Counted from the first letter of the stretch, positions 1 to 9,409 are shown. The stretch is DNA of 64,000 bases from CAJCIW01 sp039798725 (GCA_039798725.1 JBDKFJ010000002.1:160923-224922), one strand, 5' to 3'. Notes: a model not told the origin generated them from the letters alone. Made by a program: numbers and translations.

Positions 1-1739
1 TTACTATTGTCCAGTTCATTGTCGTGACTAAAGGTGCCGAAAGGGTAGCAGAGGTCGCTGCCCGCTTTACATTGGATGCCATGCCCGGCAAGCAGATGAG
101 CATTGATGCCGACATGCGCAGCGGTGTTATCGATGCCAATCAGGCTCGGGATTTAAGGCTTGCTTTGACAAAAGAGAGCCAGTTATATGGGGCCATGGAC
201 GGTGCCATGAAATTTGTCAAAGGGGATGTCATTGCAGGGATTGTGATCGCTGTGATTAACATCATCGGAGGGCTCATCATTGGAATGACAATGCATGGGA
301 TGACCGCCTTAGAAGCTGCAAGAACCTATAGTTTGCTATCGATTGGAGGCGGCCTTGTCGCCCAGATCCCGTCACTCCTTATCTCTCTTACAGCCGGTAT
401 TGTAACCACTCGCGTCTCTTCCGATAAAAAAGATACTAACCTCGGAAAAGAGATTTCAGGACAGTTGCTCAATCAACCCAAAGCGCTCATGATTGCATCG
501 GGTGTGATTTTCTTGATGGCATTCATCAAAGGCTTCCCCTCTCTGATCTTCATCATCCTGTCTCTTATGATGTTCGGCATTGGGGCCACAGTTTGGTACA
601 ATGCTAAGAAAACGGCAGCTCGCATGGAAGCCGGGGGGATTTCTAGCGGCAAGATAGAAACAGATATCGAAGGGCATGCTGTTATTCAAGGGGGAGTCGA
701 TGACTATGCTCTTACCCTTCCTGTGATTTTAGAAGTGGGTAAATTTTTAACTCTTGCCATCCGCAAAGATAAGCAGGGATCAACTTTTGTTGAAGATATG
801 ATTCCAAAAATGAGACACGCTCTCTACCAAGACTTAGGTGTGCGCTTTCCCGGGGTTCACGTGCGTACCGACTCTGCCACTCTTGAAGGGGATGAGTATT
901 CGATCTACCTCAATGAAGTGCCTATTGTTCGAGGAAAAATCATTGAAAATGCCCTTTTAACTACAGAGTCTGCGGAAAACTTAAGAAAATACAACGTCCC
1001 CTTTACAACAACAAAAAATGCTTTTGGACAACCTTCTGTGTGGGTAGATCAGCGATTTCAAGAAATCTTAAAAAAAGCAGGGATCAAATTCTGGAAACCG
1101 CTTGATGTGATGATCTTGCATCTTTCCTACTTTTACAGACAGCATGCCGCTGACTTTTTAGGAATTCAAGAGGTGCGGGGCATTCTTGAATTTGTTGAAA
1201 AATCGTATCCGGACTTAAGTAAAGAAGTGACCCGCTTAGTGCCTTTACAAAAGATGACAGAAATTTTGAAGCGCCTTGTCCAAGAACAGATTTCCATCAA
1301 AGACTTGCGCACAATTTTAGAAGCGCTGTCTGAGTGGGCCCAAACAGAAAAAGATACAGTACTTTTAACAGAATATATCCGCTCTTCTTTGAAAAGGTAT
1401 ATTAGCTACAAATACTCACAAGGGCAATCGATTTTGTCTGTCTATACACTGGACCCGGAAATTGAAGACATGATCCGAGGTGCCATCAAACAAACCTCAG
1501 CCGGATCTTATTTGGCTCTAGATCCCGATTCGGTCCAACTCATTCTCAATGCCGTGCGATCAGTTGTTGTGCCCACCCCCATTGGTGGACAACCACCGGT
1601 GCTTCTAACAGCCATTGACGTGCGCCGTTTTGCTCGGAAGCTTATTGAGTCAGACTTTCCCGATCTTGCAGTACTTTCGTATCAAGAGATTGTCCCGGAA
1701 ATTCGCATACAGCCACTTGGCAGAGTGCAATTGACTTAA
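1..1739 (+). CDS. sctV: Type III secretion export apparatus protein SctV (LcrD/FlhA family), 5'-truncated by window
   Basis: This is the large inner-membrane export gate of the type III secretion injectisome; its cytoplasmic domain forms a nonameric ring that receives substrate-chaperone complexes. The reading frame is already open at base 3, and the first residues match the conserved FlhA/LcrD cytoplasmic-loop block ending in DAMPGKQMSID, so the real start lies before the window and the GTG at 24 is internal. Two hydrophobic stretches around residues 70-120 and one pair near 155-195 are followed by the long cytoplasmic domain. The gene lies 58 bp before copN, the order seen in Chlamydia (lcrD-copN-sycE-malQ). 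Family assignment is very secure; the N-terminal transmembrane helices are not visible here. Confidence 0.96.
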   Translation, partial: TIVQFIVVTKGAERVAEVAARFTLDAMPGKQMSIDADMRSGVIDANQARDLRLALTKESQLYGAMDGAMKFVKGDVIAGIVIAVINIIGGLIIGMTMHGMTALEAARTYSLLSIGGGLVAQIPSLLISLTAGIVTTRVSSDKKDTNLGKEISGQLLNQPKALMIASGVIFLMAFIKGFPSLIFIILSLMMFGIGATVWYNAKKTAARMEAGGISSGKIETDIEGHAVIQGGVDDYALTLPVILEVGKFLTLAIRKDKQGSTFVEDMIPKMRHALYQDLGVRFPGVHVRTDSATLEGDEYSIYLNEVPIVRGKIIENALLTTESAENLRKYNVPFTTTKNAFGQPSVWVDQRFQEILKKAGIKFWKPLDVMILHLSYFYRQHAADFLGIQEVRGILEFVEKSYPDLSKEVTRLVPLQKMTEILKRLVQEQISIKDLRTILEALSEWAQTEKDTVLLTEYIRSSLKRYISYKYSQGQSILSVYTLDPEIEDMIRGAIKQTSAGSYLALDPDSVQLILNAVRSVVVPTPIGGQPPVLLTAIDVRRFARKLIESDFPDLAVLSYQEIVPEIRIQPLGRVQLT

Positions 1740-1797
1740 AAACACAGAATGTGATTCCTTGGGGTGAAACTCGCCCCTCTAAACGGAGTATTTTTTC

Positions 1798-2958
1798 GTG
1801 TCCCAAGATCCTTTTTCGGTACCAGGCATCCCGTCTGTTAATATGGAAGGCTCCAAGGCGCAGCGTATTGCCAATGAAAGAGCCGCGCAAAACAGCCAAG
1901 TATCGCAGGAAGAAAGCCAGCAGAGTTTGCAAAGTTTTATCGATGAGGGGGCCTTTAGTCCAAGCTTAATGTCGCGCCGCTTTCAAACCCTCGAGATGCG
2001 GCGTCGCCAGATTTGGAAAAAAGAAGAGGAAGAGAGAATTGAGAGAAAAGAAGAAAAGATCGTAGACGTTGAGCTCACACAAAAAACAGCAGAAGAATTC
2101 TACCAAAAAAATAAAGAACTTGACCCACGAGCCCTTTTACTCCTCCATGCCAGAATTCAACCCGAAAGCACCCCGGAAGAAATTCTACAAAAGGTGCTTG
2201 AACTCTATCCCGATCCTTGGCTTGCTGATGAAGCTCTAGCTTTCTTAGAGCAGACATCTCAGGGAGCCATTAAGGAACAAGTCAAATTTGCAAGAGAAGC
2301 CTTTTATAAACGGCATGATCGAGAAATTCGAGCAGGACGTAACACACAACTCCAAACTCAAACCTTTGGCGACCAAGGCATTGGGACTCCACCAAGTTTA
2401 AGACAACTGTACAAAGAAATCACAACTAACCCAAGGGATGCTTACTCCCTATTCCAAGACTTTGCAGAACTGCTTGATTTTGACAAACTCAAGATCATGG
2501 TGGCTTTCTTACTCCATGCTCTAGGTAGCGACTTGAAATCAAAAGGGCCATCCATTGCGCGAGGAGAGCTCTATGTTCTATTTACAGAAGCCCGAAAACT
2601 GCAAGCGATCTTAGGCGTATTCTACTTCTTCAAAGGACGCATGGGACTCATGTCCTCTGCTTTCCAAAAACAGGGCATTACATTGACTCTGTCTTTTGAA
2701 GAACTTGCCAAACAACTGATGAAACTTGTCCAAGAAAAATACCCCTCTGTCGATCGAGTTTTAAGCTTAGCATCACAACTAAGAGCCTCTGATGACATCT
2801 TGGCACAAATCATTCTATTTACGCAGATGAGGGATGCGATGCGACATATAGCACCTCGCCTTTTCCGCTCGAATCAACACAGACAAGATTTGCTCAATGC
2901 CTTAATGGATGCTTTGGAAGAATTAGAAGAGGAATTAGACGAGGAAGAAGATGCTTGA
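1798..2958 (+). CDS. copN: Type III secretion gatekeeper CopN (SctW/LcrE/YopN-TyeA family)
   Basis: The 386-residue protein matches the chlamydial CopN/LcrE gatekeeper, which plugs the secretion channel until host contact and in Chlamydia is itself secreted and binds tubulin. It begins with a GTG at 1798 behind a purine-rich CGGAGT at the right spacing. The N-terminal ~90 residues are Gln/Ser-rich and lack obvious structure, as expected for a secretion signal and chaperone-binding segment. The middle contains an HrpJ-like helical domain, and the C-terminal part resembles TyeA, so both are fused as in other chlamydiae. The last 20 residues are strongly acidic. The 3' end overlaps the chaperone gene by 8 bp, implying translational coupling. 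Recognised from sequence style and the lcrD-copN-sycE order. Confidence 0.9.
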   Translation: MSQDPFSVPGIPSVNMEGSKAQRIANERAAQNSQVSQEESQQSLQSFIDEGAFSPSLMSRRFQTLEMRRRQIWKKEEEERIERKEEKIVDVELTQKTAEEFYQKNKELDPRALLLLHARIQPESTPEEILQKVLELYPDPWLADEALAFLEQTSQGAIKEQVKFAREAFYKRHDREIRAGRNTQLQTQTFGDQGIGTPPSLRQLYKEITTNPRDAYSLFQDFAELLDFDKLKIMVAFLLHALGSDLKSKGPSIARGELYVLFTEARKLQAILGVFYFFKGRMGLMSSAFQKQGITLTLSFEELAKQLMKLVQEKYPSVDRVLSLASQLRASDDILAQIILFTQMRDAMRHIAPRLFRSNQHRQDLLNALMDALEELEEELDEEEDA

Positions 2959-3358
2959 TCGGTTTGAAGAAGTTCTAAAATCTTTAGGAGAAAAGTGGGA
3001 TTTACCGCTGCACCCGGACAAAAATCAGGCGTGCAAGCTACGCATGGGTGAGGCCTGTGAAATACAGATGGAATACAGGCAAGAAAAACAAGCGCTTCTA
3101 ATTGCTACTTTTGTCATCGAGCTGCCTCCTGGAAAATTTCGAGAAAACCTGTTAAAAACCGCGTTGAAACGCAACTGCAAGGAGCCGGAAACCGCGCGAC
3201 TATCTTATAGCGATAAAAACAACCAGCTTGCTCTTTTTCAGTTTATCCCCGTGGAGAATTTGTCAGGACAGATGTTATATGAGATGATCGAAACTTTTGC
3301 TGCAAAAGTTGTACTCTGGAAAAAAGGGGTGGAAACCGGTGATTTAGGCAATTTATGA
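2951..3358 (+). CDS. scc1: Type III secretion chaperone, SycE/CesT family (Scc1-like)
   Basis: A small 135-residue protein of the size and position of chlamydial Scc1 (SycE), the class I chaperone that with Scc4 holds CopN for secretion. It shows the CesT-type alternation of an N-terminal helix (LDRFEEVLKSLGEKWDLPL), a central beta-rich part and a C-terminal helix. The start ATG lies inside the end of copN, 8 bp of overlap, and the stop overlaps the malQ start in an ATGA. The copN-scc1-malQ arrangement is the one in Chlamydia. Function as a CopN chaperone is inferred from family and position. Confidence 0.85.
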   Translation: MLDRFEEVLKSLGEKWDLPLHPDKNQACKLRMGEACEIQMEYRQEKQALLIATFVIELPPGKFRENLLKTALKRNCKEPETARLSYSDKNNQLALFQFIPVENLSGQMLYEMIETFAAKVVLWKKGVETGDLGNL

Positions 3359-4836
3359 AACATCACCACGGCGTTTTAATCCCTCTTTCTGCGATTCACA
3401 CAAAAAACAGCTGTGGCGTAGGAGAATTTTTAGACTTAATCCCTTTCATTGACTTTTGCGCCTCTGTGGGTTTTGAAATCATTCAACTACTACCACTCAA
3501 CAATGCCCCTTGTGAGCCAAGCCCCTATAGCTGCGAATCCTCTTGTGCACTCAACCCCCTTTACTTGTCGATCAGCTATTTGAATCCAAATGATCCGGAA
3601 ATTCTCTTCTTACAGTCTCTGACAAAAACAGACAGAGTTGAGCATAAGAAAATTGCTGAACACAAACTCTCATTTCTCAAAAGACATTACAAAGAAGCTC
3701 CTGCTTCTTTTGTAAAAGAGAAAAAATGGCTCAAGCCCTACGCTCTTTTTAAAGCACTAAAGGAAAAGTTTCATAATACCCCTTGGCGCTCTTGGAGCGA
3801 AGAATATCGATCGTTGACCCTTTCTCAAATAGAGGCGCTCTATCCTCTCTATGAGCAAGAGATTGCGTTTCATTGTTTTTTACAATACCTCTGCTTTGAA
3901 CAGCTAAAAGCCGTCAAAGAATATGCGCATAAAAAAGGGTGTCGTCTTATGGGAGATCTCCCCATTTTACTTTCGGAAGAAAGTGCTGATAACTGGCAGT
4001 GGGTAGAATTTTTTGATCCTTCTTTTGGCGCAGGAGCACCTCCTGACCAATACAATCCGGAAGGGCAAAACTGGAATTTGCCACTTTTTAACTGGGATGC
4101 TTTAAGAAAAGCAGGCTTTCCTCTATGGAAACAGCGCCTAAAATATGCAGAAGAATTTTATGATCTTTTTCGGCTCGATCACATCTTAGGATTTTTTCGA
4201 CTCTTTGCGATTCCCTTTGGTCATCCAAGCTGTGAAGGGCAGTATATCCCTTCAGATGATGATGTTGCCTTAAAGCAGGGAGAAAACCTTTTGGACATGA
4301 TCCTCTCATCTACTTCCATGATACCGATTGGAGAGGATTTGGGATCTGTTCCCGATTACGTAAGACCCTGCCTTAAAAGAAAAGGGATCTGTGGGACAAA
4401 AGTGATGCGGTGGGAAAGAGCTTGGGAAACAACAAAGCAGTGTATACCCCCCTCTCTTTACGAACCTCTTAGTCTATGCTGCGTCTCCACACACGACTCC
4501 GAGCCGCTTACATTGTTTTGGCAAACGTGCAAAGAAGAAGCAGAAGCTATTTGCCAATCGAAAGGATGGAACTACACCCCTACCCTTTCTGTAGAACAAA
4601 GAGAAACCCTTCTAAGAGACTGCCATCATAGTAGCAGCTTGTTTCATATTAACCCTCTGCAAGAGTACCTCGCTTTTTTTAAGGAACTAGTCCACGAAGA
4701 TCCTTTCGAAGAAAGAATTAATGTGCCAGGAGTGGTCTTACCCACTAACTGGACATACAGGTACATTCCTTCTGTGGAGAATCTAATACAGAACGCTCCT
4801 CTTTGCTCTAAGATCAAACAGTTGTTAAAACCCTAG
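3355..4836 (+). CDS. malQ: 4-alpha-glucanotransferase (amylomaltase), GH77
   Basis: This enzyme transfers alpha-1,4-glucan chains between maltodextrins and serves glycogen turnover together with the glgA product encoded at 31.3 kb. The 493 residues carry GH77 landmarks: an N-terminal substrate loop (PLNNAPCEPSPYSCESS), YNPEGQNWNLPLFNW, the nucleophile region FRLDHILGFFR, the acid/base region IGEDLGSVPDYV and the transition-state motif STHDSEPLTLFW. It starts in an ATGA overlap with the chaperone gene, so it is probably translated from the same mRNA as sctV-copN-scc1; this coupling to secretion genes is conserved in Chlamydia. The 3' end overlaps a minus-strand gene by 23 bp. Confidence 0.95.
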   Translation: MKHHHGVLIPLSAIHTKNSCGVGEFLDLIPFIDFCASVGFEIIQLLPLNNAPCEPSPYSCESSCALNPLYLSISYLNPNDPEILFLQSLTKTDRVEHKKIAEHKLSFLKRHYKEAPASFVKEKKWLKPYALFKALKEKFHNTPWRSWSEEYRSLTLSQIEALYPLYEQEIAFHCFLQYLCFEQLKAVKEYAHKKGCRLMGDLPILLSEESADNWQWVEFFDPSFGAGAPPDQYNPEGQNWNLPLFNWDALRKAGFPLWKQRLKYAEEFYDLFRLDHILGFFRLFAIPFGHPSCEGQYIPSDDDVALKQGENLLDMILSSTSMIPIGEDLGSVPDYVRPCLKRKGICGTKVMRWERAWETTKQCIPPSLYEPLSLCCVSTHDSEPLTLFWQTCKEEAEAICQSKGWNYTPTLSVEQRETLLRDCHHSSSLFHINPLQEYLAFFKELVHEDPFEERINVPGVVLPTNWTYRYIPSVENLIQNAPLCSKIKQLLKP

Positions 4837-5278
4837 CTAGAGATTCTACAGAGTGAACAGGGAGTTGTTGCAATAGCAAAGTATTTCTTAAAAGCAAGTT
4901 AATACGATCGTCCATAGATTCTGCGCTCTTTATTTGCCCTCTAAAAAGAGAAGATGCGTGTAATTGAAAAACGTCCTTAACCACACACTCTCCATCTTTC
5001 AATAACCCCCCGCCGACCATCATAAGAAGGGTAAAAAAACGAAAAAAAAAGCTGCCGAATAAAAGAGAGGCCACTGAGGCAACAAGCGCCCCTACAAGAA
5101 AGATACGATCCCTAAAAGCACATTCTTCCAAGGCCTGCTGGCAGGTAGGAGCCCATAGTGTTTTATTTACAGATTGCGCTTTGGGTTTTTCACACCAACG
5201 CCATCCTTCTTGAAGCACATTGTAAAACTGTGAGCCTAAAGTATTTCTTAATAAAAAAGGGGCAATATTCACGAACAC
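4814..5278 (-). CDS. Hypothetical membrane protein, possibly Inc-like
   Basis: I do not recognise this 154-residue protein. It has one strongly hydrophobic stretch of about 33 residues (FLVGALVASVASLL through FTLLMMVGGGLL) that could form a bilobed, hairpin-like membrane segment, flanked by polar N- and C-terminal parts. That layout is compatible with chlamydial inclusion membrane (Inc) proteins but is not proof. A short sequence LLRNTL occurs near both ends. Two in-frame GTG starts are possible (5278 and 5272); the second is better spaced from an AAGGAG on the minus strand. It converges on malQ with a 23-bp overlap. Confidence 0.6.
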   Translation of the reverse strand: MFVNIAPFLLRNTLGSQFYNVLQEGWRWCEKPKAQSVNKTLWAPTCQQALEECAFRDRIFLVGALVASVASLLFGSFFFRFFTLLMMVGGGLLKDGECVVKDVFQLHASSLFRGQIKSAESMDDRINLLLRNTLLLQQLPVHSVESLARVLTTV

Positions 5279-5340
5279 GCTCCTTGAGAAAATGAGTTGA
5301 TCTTAACAAAACAACTATTTTACAGTTAGATTATTATAAT

Positions 5341-6909
5341 ATGAAAACACTTATTTTCCTATTGCTTCTCTTCTTCTCTTTGACTGCCCCTCTTTCTGCA
5401 AAGAAGAAGGTGGTGTTGCCTCATCGAGAGATTCCGACTCTTGGAACAGAAGATTCTTTAGAGACTCTTCTACACTCACTTGACCCGCATTCCGTAGCAC
5501 AACACCTAGCTTTCTACCAGCTTTATCCCACTTCTATTGAAGGTAAAAAAGCTCTCTCCCATGCATTAGAATTACTGGGAGAAAAAGAGGGAGAGACCCC
5601 AACAGAACTACCTATCGTAGAGTTACAAGAAATCATTAACCTTATTACAAGGGCCTCTTTTGATTCTCAGATTATCTCTCTTTCAGAAGAGCAACTGACT
5701 TTCATAAAAAAACTAAGCGCTTCTTTACATCATCACTCCCTCAAAGGTCATGGCTTATATTCCAAAAAAGAGGTGCTGACCCTTCCCGATGAACAAACCG
5801 ATCTTGCGCGCACACTCCTTCTTTTTCAAATAGGAGATGATCCAACTTCCCTTGAAAAAATTGCGCAATATGAGGCTCAGCTAGATCTAATGGCTTTGCA
5901 AATCCGCTCCCGTCTATCAAAAAAAGCCTCTCATCAAGAGAAAATGAAAGAGATCAACCATTTTATCTTTCATGAAATGCAATTCCGCTTTCCCCCTCAG
6001 TCAGCACATGCTGCAGATATCGATCTTTACACATTCTTGCCCTCTGTCTTGGATGGAAGGCAAGGGGTGTGCTTAGGTGTATCGATTCTCTATCTTTGTC
6101 TTTCTCAAAGATTGGATCTGCCACTAGAAATTATCACACCTCCCGGGCACATTTATGTGCGTTATAACAACGGAAAAGAACTCATCAATATCGAGACAAC
6201 AGCCCGAGGAATCAATACCCCTTCAGATATGTACTTAGGGATCAATACGAAATCGTTAAAAAAACGGGGTCTTAAAGAAGTTGTAGGGCTTGCCTTTATG
6301 AACGAAGCTTCAGTGCACTGGTCTAATGGAAAATTTGCACGCTCGCTTAGCTGTTATGAAACCGCTAAACTTTTCATGCCGGAAGATCCTCTTTTGAAAA
6401 TGTTTTTGGGCTTTAGCTATCTTTTCAATGGGCAGACATCTAAAGGAGCCTCTCTTCTCAAGCAAATTGCAAATAGTTGTGCAGAAGAGGCTATTGCTAA
6501 GGAAACAATCCCTGAAGACTACTTAGCAGGGAGAGTCGATGCAGAAGGGATCAAAACAGTCTTTCTGCAAGTCGATGCGACAAGATCTTCCATTCTGGAA
6601 AAACAGAAAAAATTAGAGCGCTGTCTAGAGAGGTACCCCCTTTTTCGCGCCGGATTATTACAACTTGCCACTACATGGTTGCAACTCAATCGCACAAAAG
6701 AAGCTAAAGCTATTTTGGAAAGATATCACAAGTTAGATCCCCACAATGTAATTGTTGAGTATTACCTAAGCGTGCTCTGTTTTGAAAGACTCGATTACAA
6801 TGAGTCCTGGGAGCATCTGAAAATACTCACCTCGCTTTTACAAGCAAAACAACATAACCCCCCTGCGCTTGTTTCCCTTAGACAATCGTTAAGCAAAATT
6901 TCTCCTTAG
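5341..6909 (+). CDS. Exported transglutaminase-like (SirB1/Transglut_core2) protein with TPR-like C-terminus
   Basis: The 522-residue protein has a clear signal peptide (MKTLIFLLLLFFSL, cleavage near LSA-KKK). The middle (about 190-300) resembles the SirB1 transglutaminase-like fold: a Cys in RQGVCLGVSILYLCL, a His in PPGHIYVRY, and an acidic partner region in NIETTARG that together fit a Cys-His-Glu/Asp triad. The C-terminal third is helical with TPR-like spacing (SVHWSNGKFARSLSCYETAK and similar). Whether it is an active hydrolase or a scaffold is unknown. No clear Shine-Dalgarno precedes the ATG. It is followed closely by a MOMP-like gene on the same strand, so the two may share a transcript. 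Confidence 0.75.
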   Translation: MKTLIFLLLLFFSLTAPLSAKKKVVLPHREIPTLGTEDSLETLLHSLDPHSVAQHLAFYQLYPTSIEGKKALSHALELLGEKEGETPTELPIVELQEIINLITRASFDSQIISLSEEQLTFIKKLSASLHHHSLKGHGLYSKKEVLTLPDEQTDLARTLLLFQIGDDPTSLEKIAQYEAQLDLMALQIRSRLSKKASHQEKMKEINHFIFHEMQFRFPPQSAHAADIDLYTFLPSVLDGRQGVCLGVSILYLCLSQRLDLPLEIITPPGHIYVRYNNGKELINIETTARGINTPSDMYLGINTKSLKKRGLKEVVGLAFMNEASVHWSNGKFARSLSCYETAKLFMPEDPLLKMFLGFSYLFNGQTSKGASLLKQIANSCAEEAIAKETIPEDYLAGRVDAEGIKTVFLQVDATRSSILEKQKKLERCLERYPLFRAGLLQLATTWLQLNRTKEAKAILERYHKLDPHNVIVEYYLSVLCFERLDYNESWEHLKILTSLLQAKQHNPPALVSLRQSLSKISP

Positions 6910-6964
6910 CATTTAATTGTATTCTGCTTATCATTCGAACCTCAAATCCAACCTTCAGGGTATT

Positions 6965-8104
6965 ATGCATAAATCTATCCTTTTTTCTCTGCTGCTTACC
7001 TCCGTTGTTTTGCATGCAGACCAAAGTGAGGAACAAAATCATCGCGTGTTTTCTTATGTAGCTCCATTTGGCGGCACACTGGCTGTTACAAAAAGCGAGA
7101 CTACATCGACAAAATCAGCTGATACAACAGAGACAAATATGATTACACCTCCTGTATTGCCGACCGTAAAAACAGGAGCTGATGTGTTTGTTACAGCAGA
7201 TTTTATCTACTGGAAAGCTGAGTCGGATGGGTTAGACTATGCCTATACAGGAGGGGTGCCGGGAGGAGGATTTAACAGTCAGGTAAATGCCTCTAATGGT
7301 CACTTGAAATCCCCTACTTTTACCTATGAGCCCGGGTTTAAAGCAGGTCTGGGAGTACTTGCAAATCACGACGGCTGGGATTTCTATGCAGAATATACTT
7401 GGCTGAGCGTCGCAAGTGCAGATACAGAAAGCGTACTCCTTGGAGATCTTACAAACCCTGTGCAAGGCACCAACTCATGGGGATACTTAGGCATCTCCCC
7501 TATCTGCACCCAAGCTTCTGCAAGCTGGCAATTGAGGTTCAACGCCCTAGATTTTGAATTGGGCAGAAACTTTTGGGTGAGCAAGCGTCTGACCTTAAGA
7601 CCTCATACGGGATTCAAATTTAGCTGGCTTCAGCAAGAATATAGCATTCTTTCAAGTAATCTGATTATTTCAGGAGATGTCACAACAGGCGCGCTAACGC
7701 AATCTTTTGAACTCAAGCAATTTGGTATAGGAATCCGCTCGGGATTAGACACTGCTTATTACCTATGGAATAAGTGGGCCATTTTCAGTGATTTTGCAAT
7801 CACAGGAATGTGGAACTCTTTTGATACCTCCCGCAAAGACCTATACCAGGTATTTCCAGGAGATGCTCTCTACACGAATGTAAACGTGCATCAAAAGCCC
7901 CATACAATATCCTCTATTTTAGAAATCGATATAGGACTGCGTTTTGAAACAGTCTTTGGCAAAGGCGGATATAAATACATGCTGCAAGCAGGATGGGAAA
8001 CACAGGTGTGGTTTTCCCAAGAGAAATTGATCCGCTTTAACACGCACACTGCAGATGATTTAACCTTCGAAGGATTGACCATCAAAACGGGATTCTGGTT
8101 CTAA
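6965..8104 (+). CDS. MOMP-like outer membrane beta-barrel protein (tandem copy 1)
   Basis: This 379-residue protein has a signal peptide (MHKSILFSLLLTSVVLHA), many amphipathic strands and a C-terminal Phe (TIKTGFWF), the usual recognition signal for barrel assembly in the outer membrane. I chose the ATG at 6965 behind AGGG rather than the upstream TTG at 6917 because it directly starts the signal peptide. It is clearly paralogous to the next gene: both share the blocks GADVFVTADFIYWKA, TYEPGFKAGLGVL, GRNFWVSKRLTLRPH and GLDTAYY. This is the porin-like family expanded in environmental chlamydiae and distantly related to Chlamydia OmpA. Few Cys residues are present, unlike classical MOMP, so disulphide cross-linking is likely limited. 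The cargo is unknown. Confidence 0.85.
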   Translation: MHKSILFSLLLTSVVLHADQSEEQNHRVFSYVAPFGGTLAVTKSETTSTKSADTTETNMITPPVLPTVKTGADVFVTADFIYWKAESDGLDYAYTGGVPGGGFNSQVNASNGHLKSPTFTYEPGFKAGLGVLANHDGWDFYAEYTWLSVASADTESVLLGDLTNPVQGTNSWGYLGISPICTQASASWQLRFNALDFELGRNFWVSKRLTLRPHTGFKFSWLQQEYSILSSNLIISGDVTTGALTQSFELKQFGIGIRSGLDTAYYLWNKWAIFSDFAITGMWNSFDTSRKDLYQVFPGDALYTNVNVHQKPHTISSILEIDIGLRFETVFGKGGYKYMLQAGWETQVWFSQEKLIRFNTHTADDLTFEGLTIKTGFWF

Positions 8105-8113
8105 ATCTAAGAA

Positions 8114-8153
8114 AAAACACCTCTGCTATAACCAATAGAAACAGGGGTGTTTT
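8114..8153 (+). terminator. Rho-independent terminator after MOMP-like copy 1
   Basis: AAAACACCTCTG and CAGGGGTGTTTT form a 12-bp stem with one G-T wobble around a 16-base loop, with a short T stretch at the end. It sits 10 bp past the stop codon. Confidence 0.75.
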
Positions 8154-8187
8154 CATAGAGGAAAATAAAAAAAAATGCATTAATCCT

Positions 8188-8215
8188 TTGTGTTTAATCA
8201 AGCAATTTGTATGAT
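8188..8215 (+). promoter_or_regulatory. Candidate sigma-66/sigma-70 promoter for MOMP-like copy 2
   Basis: TTGTGT and TATGAT are separated by 16 bp, which would start transcription near 8222 and give a leader of about 28 bases containing the CGGAG ribosome binding site of the gene at 8250. The preceding terminator makes an independent promoter here likely. Assigned by eye only. Confidence 0.45.
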
Positions 8216-8249
8216 GCGCATTAGGAGAACTCAAAATACGGAGACTCGT

Positions 8250-9356
8250 ATGAAGAAACTCGTGAAAAAAGCGGTTCCTTTCGCTTTTGCAATAAGTGCA
8301 CCTTTTTGTTTGAGTGCAGACGACGCTAATGCAGAAGGCATGCTGTGCGCAGCTCCTTCTAAGTCGACTCTTGGAACAACCAAGGCGACTACAACTAATG
8401 GAAATTCCAATTCCTCATCTTCTTCGATGATGAATGGTCAAATCACACCACCTGCTGGCCCTACAGTACAGAACGGCGCTGATGTATTCATCACAGCTGA
8501 TTTCATCTACTGGCAAGCATCAGGAACAGGTTTGAATTATGCTTTTAACGGCGCTCCATTGGGCAGCGTAGATACAACAGGTCACATGAAGTCTCCGGAC
8601 TTTACGTATGAGCCTGGGTTCAAAGTCGGTTTGGGCGTACTTTGCGACCACGACAATTGGGACGTTTATGCAGAGTACACATGGCTAACAGTATCTAAAG
8701 AAGATACAAAAAGCACACTGAACGGAACTACTGCAAGCCCAGTTCAGATCATACCAACATGGCCAGGCATTGAGACTGCATTGGTATATCAAACCGCTTC
8801 TGGTGAATGGAGCCTGAATTTCAACGTTTTAGACTTTGAAATTGGAAGAAACTTCTGGATCAGCAAGCGCATTACTTTTAGACCTCACTTAGGCATGAAG
8901 TTTAGCTGGATGGAACAGCATTTTAATATTGAAGGATTTAACTTCGATGGAACAACTGCAGACAACCAGTTTAAAATGAAACAGACGCAGTTTGGCGTTG
9001 GTGTACGCACTGGTTTAGATACTGCCTACTACTTTGACAGCAAGTGGGCAATCTACGGAGACTTTGGAGTCACTGGCTTGTACAACTACTTCAAAGAGTC
9101 CCGCCATGACTATACTGGTGATACCTTAGAGAATACAGTATCTCAAAGACCACAGTTCCTAACAACTGTTGTAGAACTTGACCTCGGACTACGTTTTGAA
9201 ACGATCTTCAGCAAAGGCAGATACAAATATTTGCTACAAGCTGGATGGGAAACACAAATGTGGTTTGACCAAGAGCAGTTCATTCGATTCACTGACCACA
9301 ATCCTGGCAATTTGTCACTCTCCGGATTGACAATCAAGACAGGATTCTGGTTCTAA
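8250..9356 (+). CDS. MOMP-like outer membrane beta-barrel protein (tandem copy 2)
   Basis: A 368-residue paralogue of the preceding porin-like protein, with signal peptide MKKLVKKAVPFAFAISAP and C-terminal TIKTGFWF. The ATG at 8250 follows CGGAGACTCGT and is preferred over the GTG at 8190, which would add 20 residues before the signal peptide. After the signal there is a low-complexity Ser/Thr/Asn linker (about 40-75). The rest aligns block by block with copy 1, including GADVFITADFIYWQA, TYEPGFKVGLGVL, GRNFWISKRITFRPH and RTGLDTAYYF. Own candidate promoter, strong terminator and good ribosome site suggest high, independent expression, as expected of a major surface protein. Confidence 0.88.
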   Translation: MKKLVKKAVPFAFAISAPFCLSADDANAEGMLCAAPSKSTLGTTKATTTNGNSNSSSSSMMNGQITPPAGPTVQNGADVFITADFIYWQASGTGLNYAFNGAPLGSVDTTGHMKSPDFTYEPGFKVGLGVLCDHDNWDVYAEYTWLTVSKEDTKSTLNGTTASPVQIIPTWPGIETALVYQTASGEWSLNFNVLDFEIGRNFWISKRITFRPHLGMKFSWMEQHFNIEGFNFDGTTADNQFKMKQTQFGVGVRTGLDTAYYFDSKWAIYGDFGVTGLYNYFKESRHDYTGDTLENTVSQRPQFLTTVVELDLGLRFETIFSKGRYKYLLQAGWETQMWFDQEQFIRFTDHNPGNLSLSGLTIKTGFWF

Positions 9357-9371
9357 TCGGATCTTAATCAC

Positions 9372-9409
9372 AACTGCCCTCCATCCTAGGACGGAGGGCA
9401 GTTTTTTTA
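9372..9409 (+). terminator. Strong Rho-independent terminator
   Basis: AACTGCCCTCC and GGAGGGCAGTT make a perfect 11-bp GC-rich stem with a 10-base loop followed by seven or more T residues. It ends transcription of MOMP-like copy 2. Confidence 0.9.

Noticed and set aside
1642..1932. Minus-strand reading frame of 96 codons across sctV and copN
   Set aside because: It overlaps the end of sctV and the start of copN, both certain genes, and has no motif.
5335..5340. A TATAAT directly before the ATG at 5341
   Set aside because: As a -10 box it would start transcription inside the coding region and has no -35 at suitable distance, so I do not call it a promoter of this gene.
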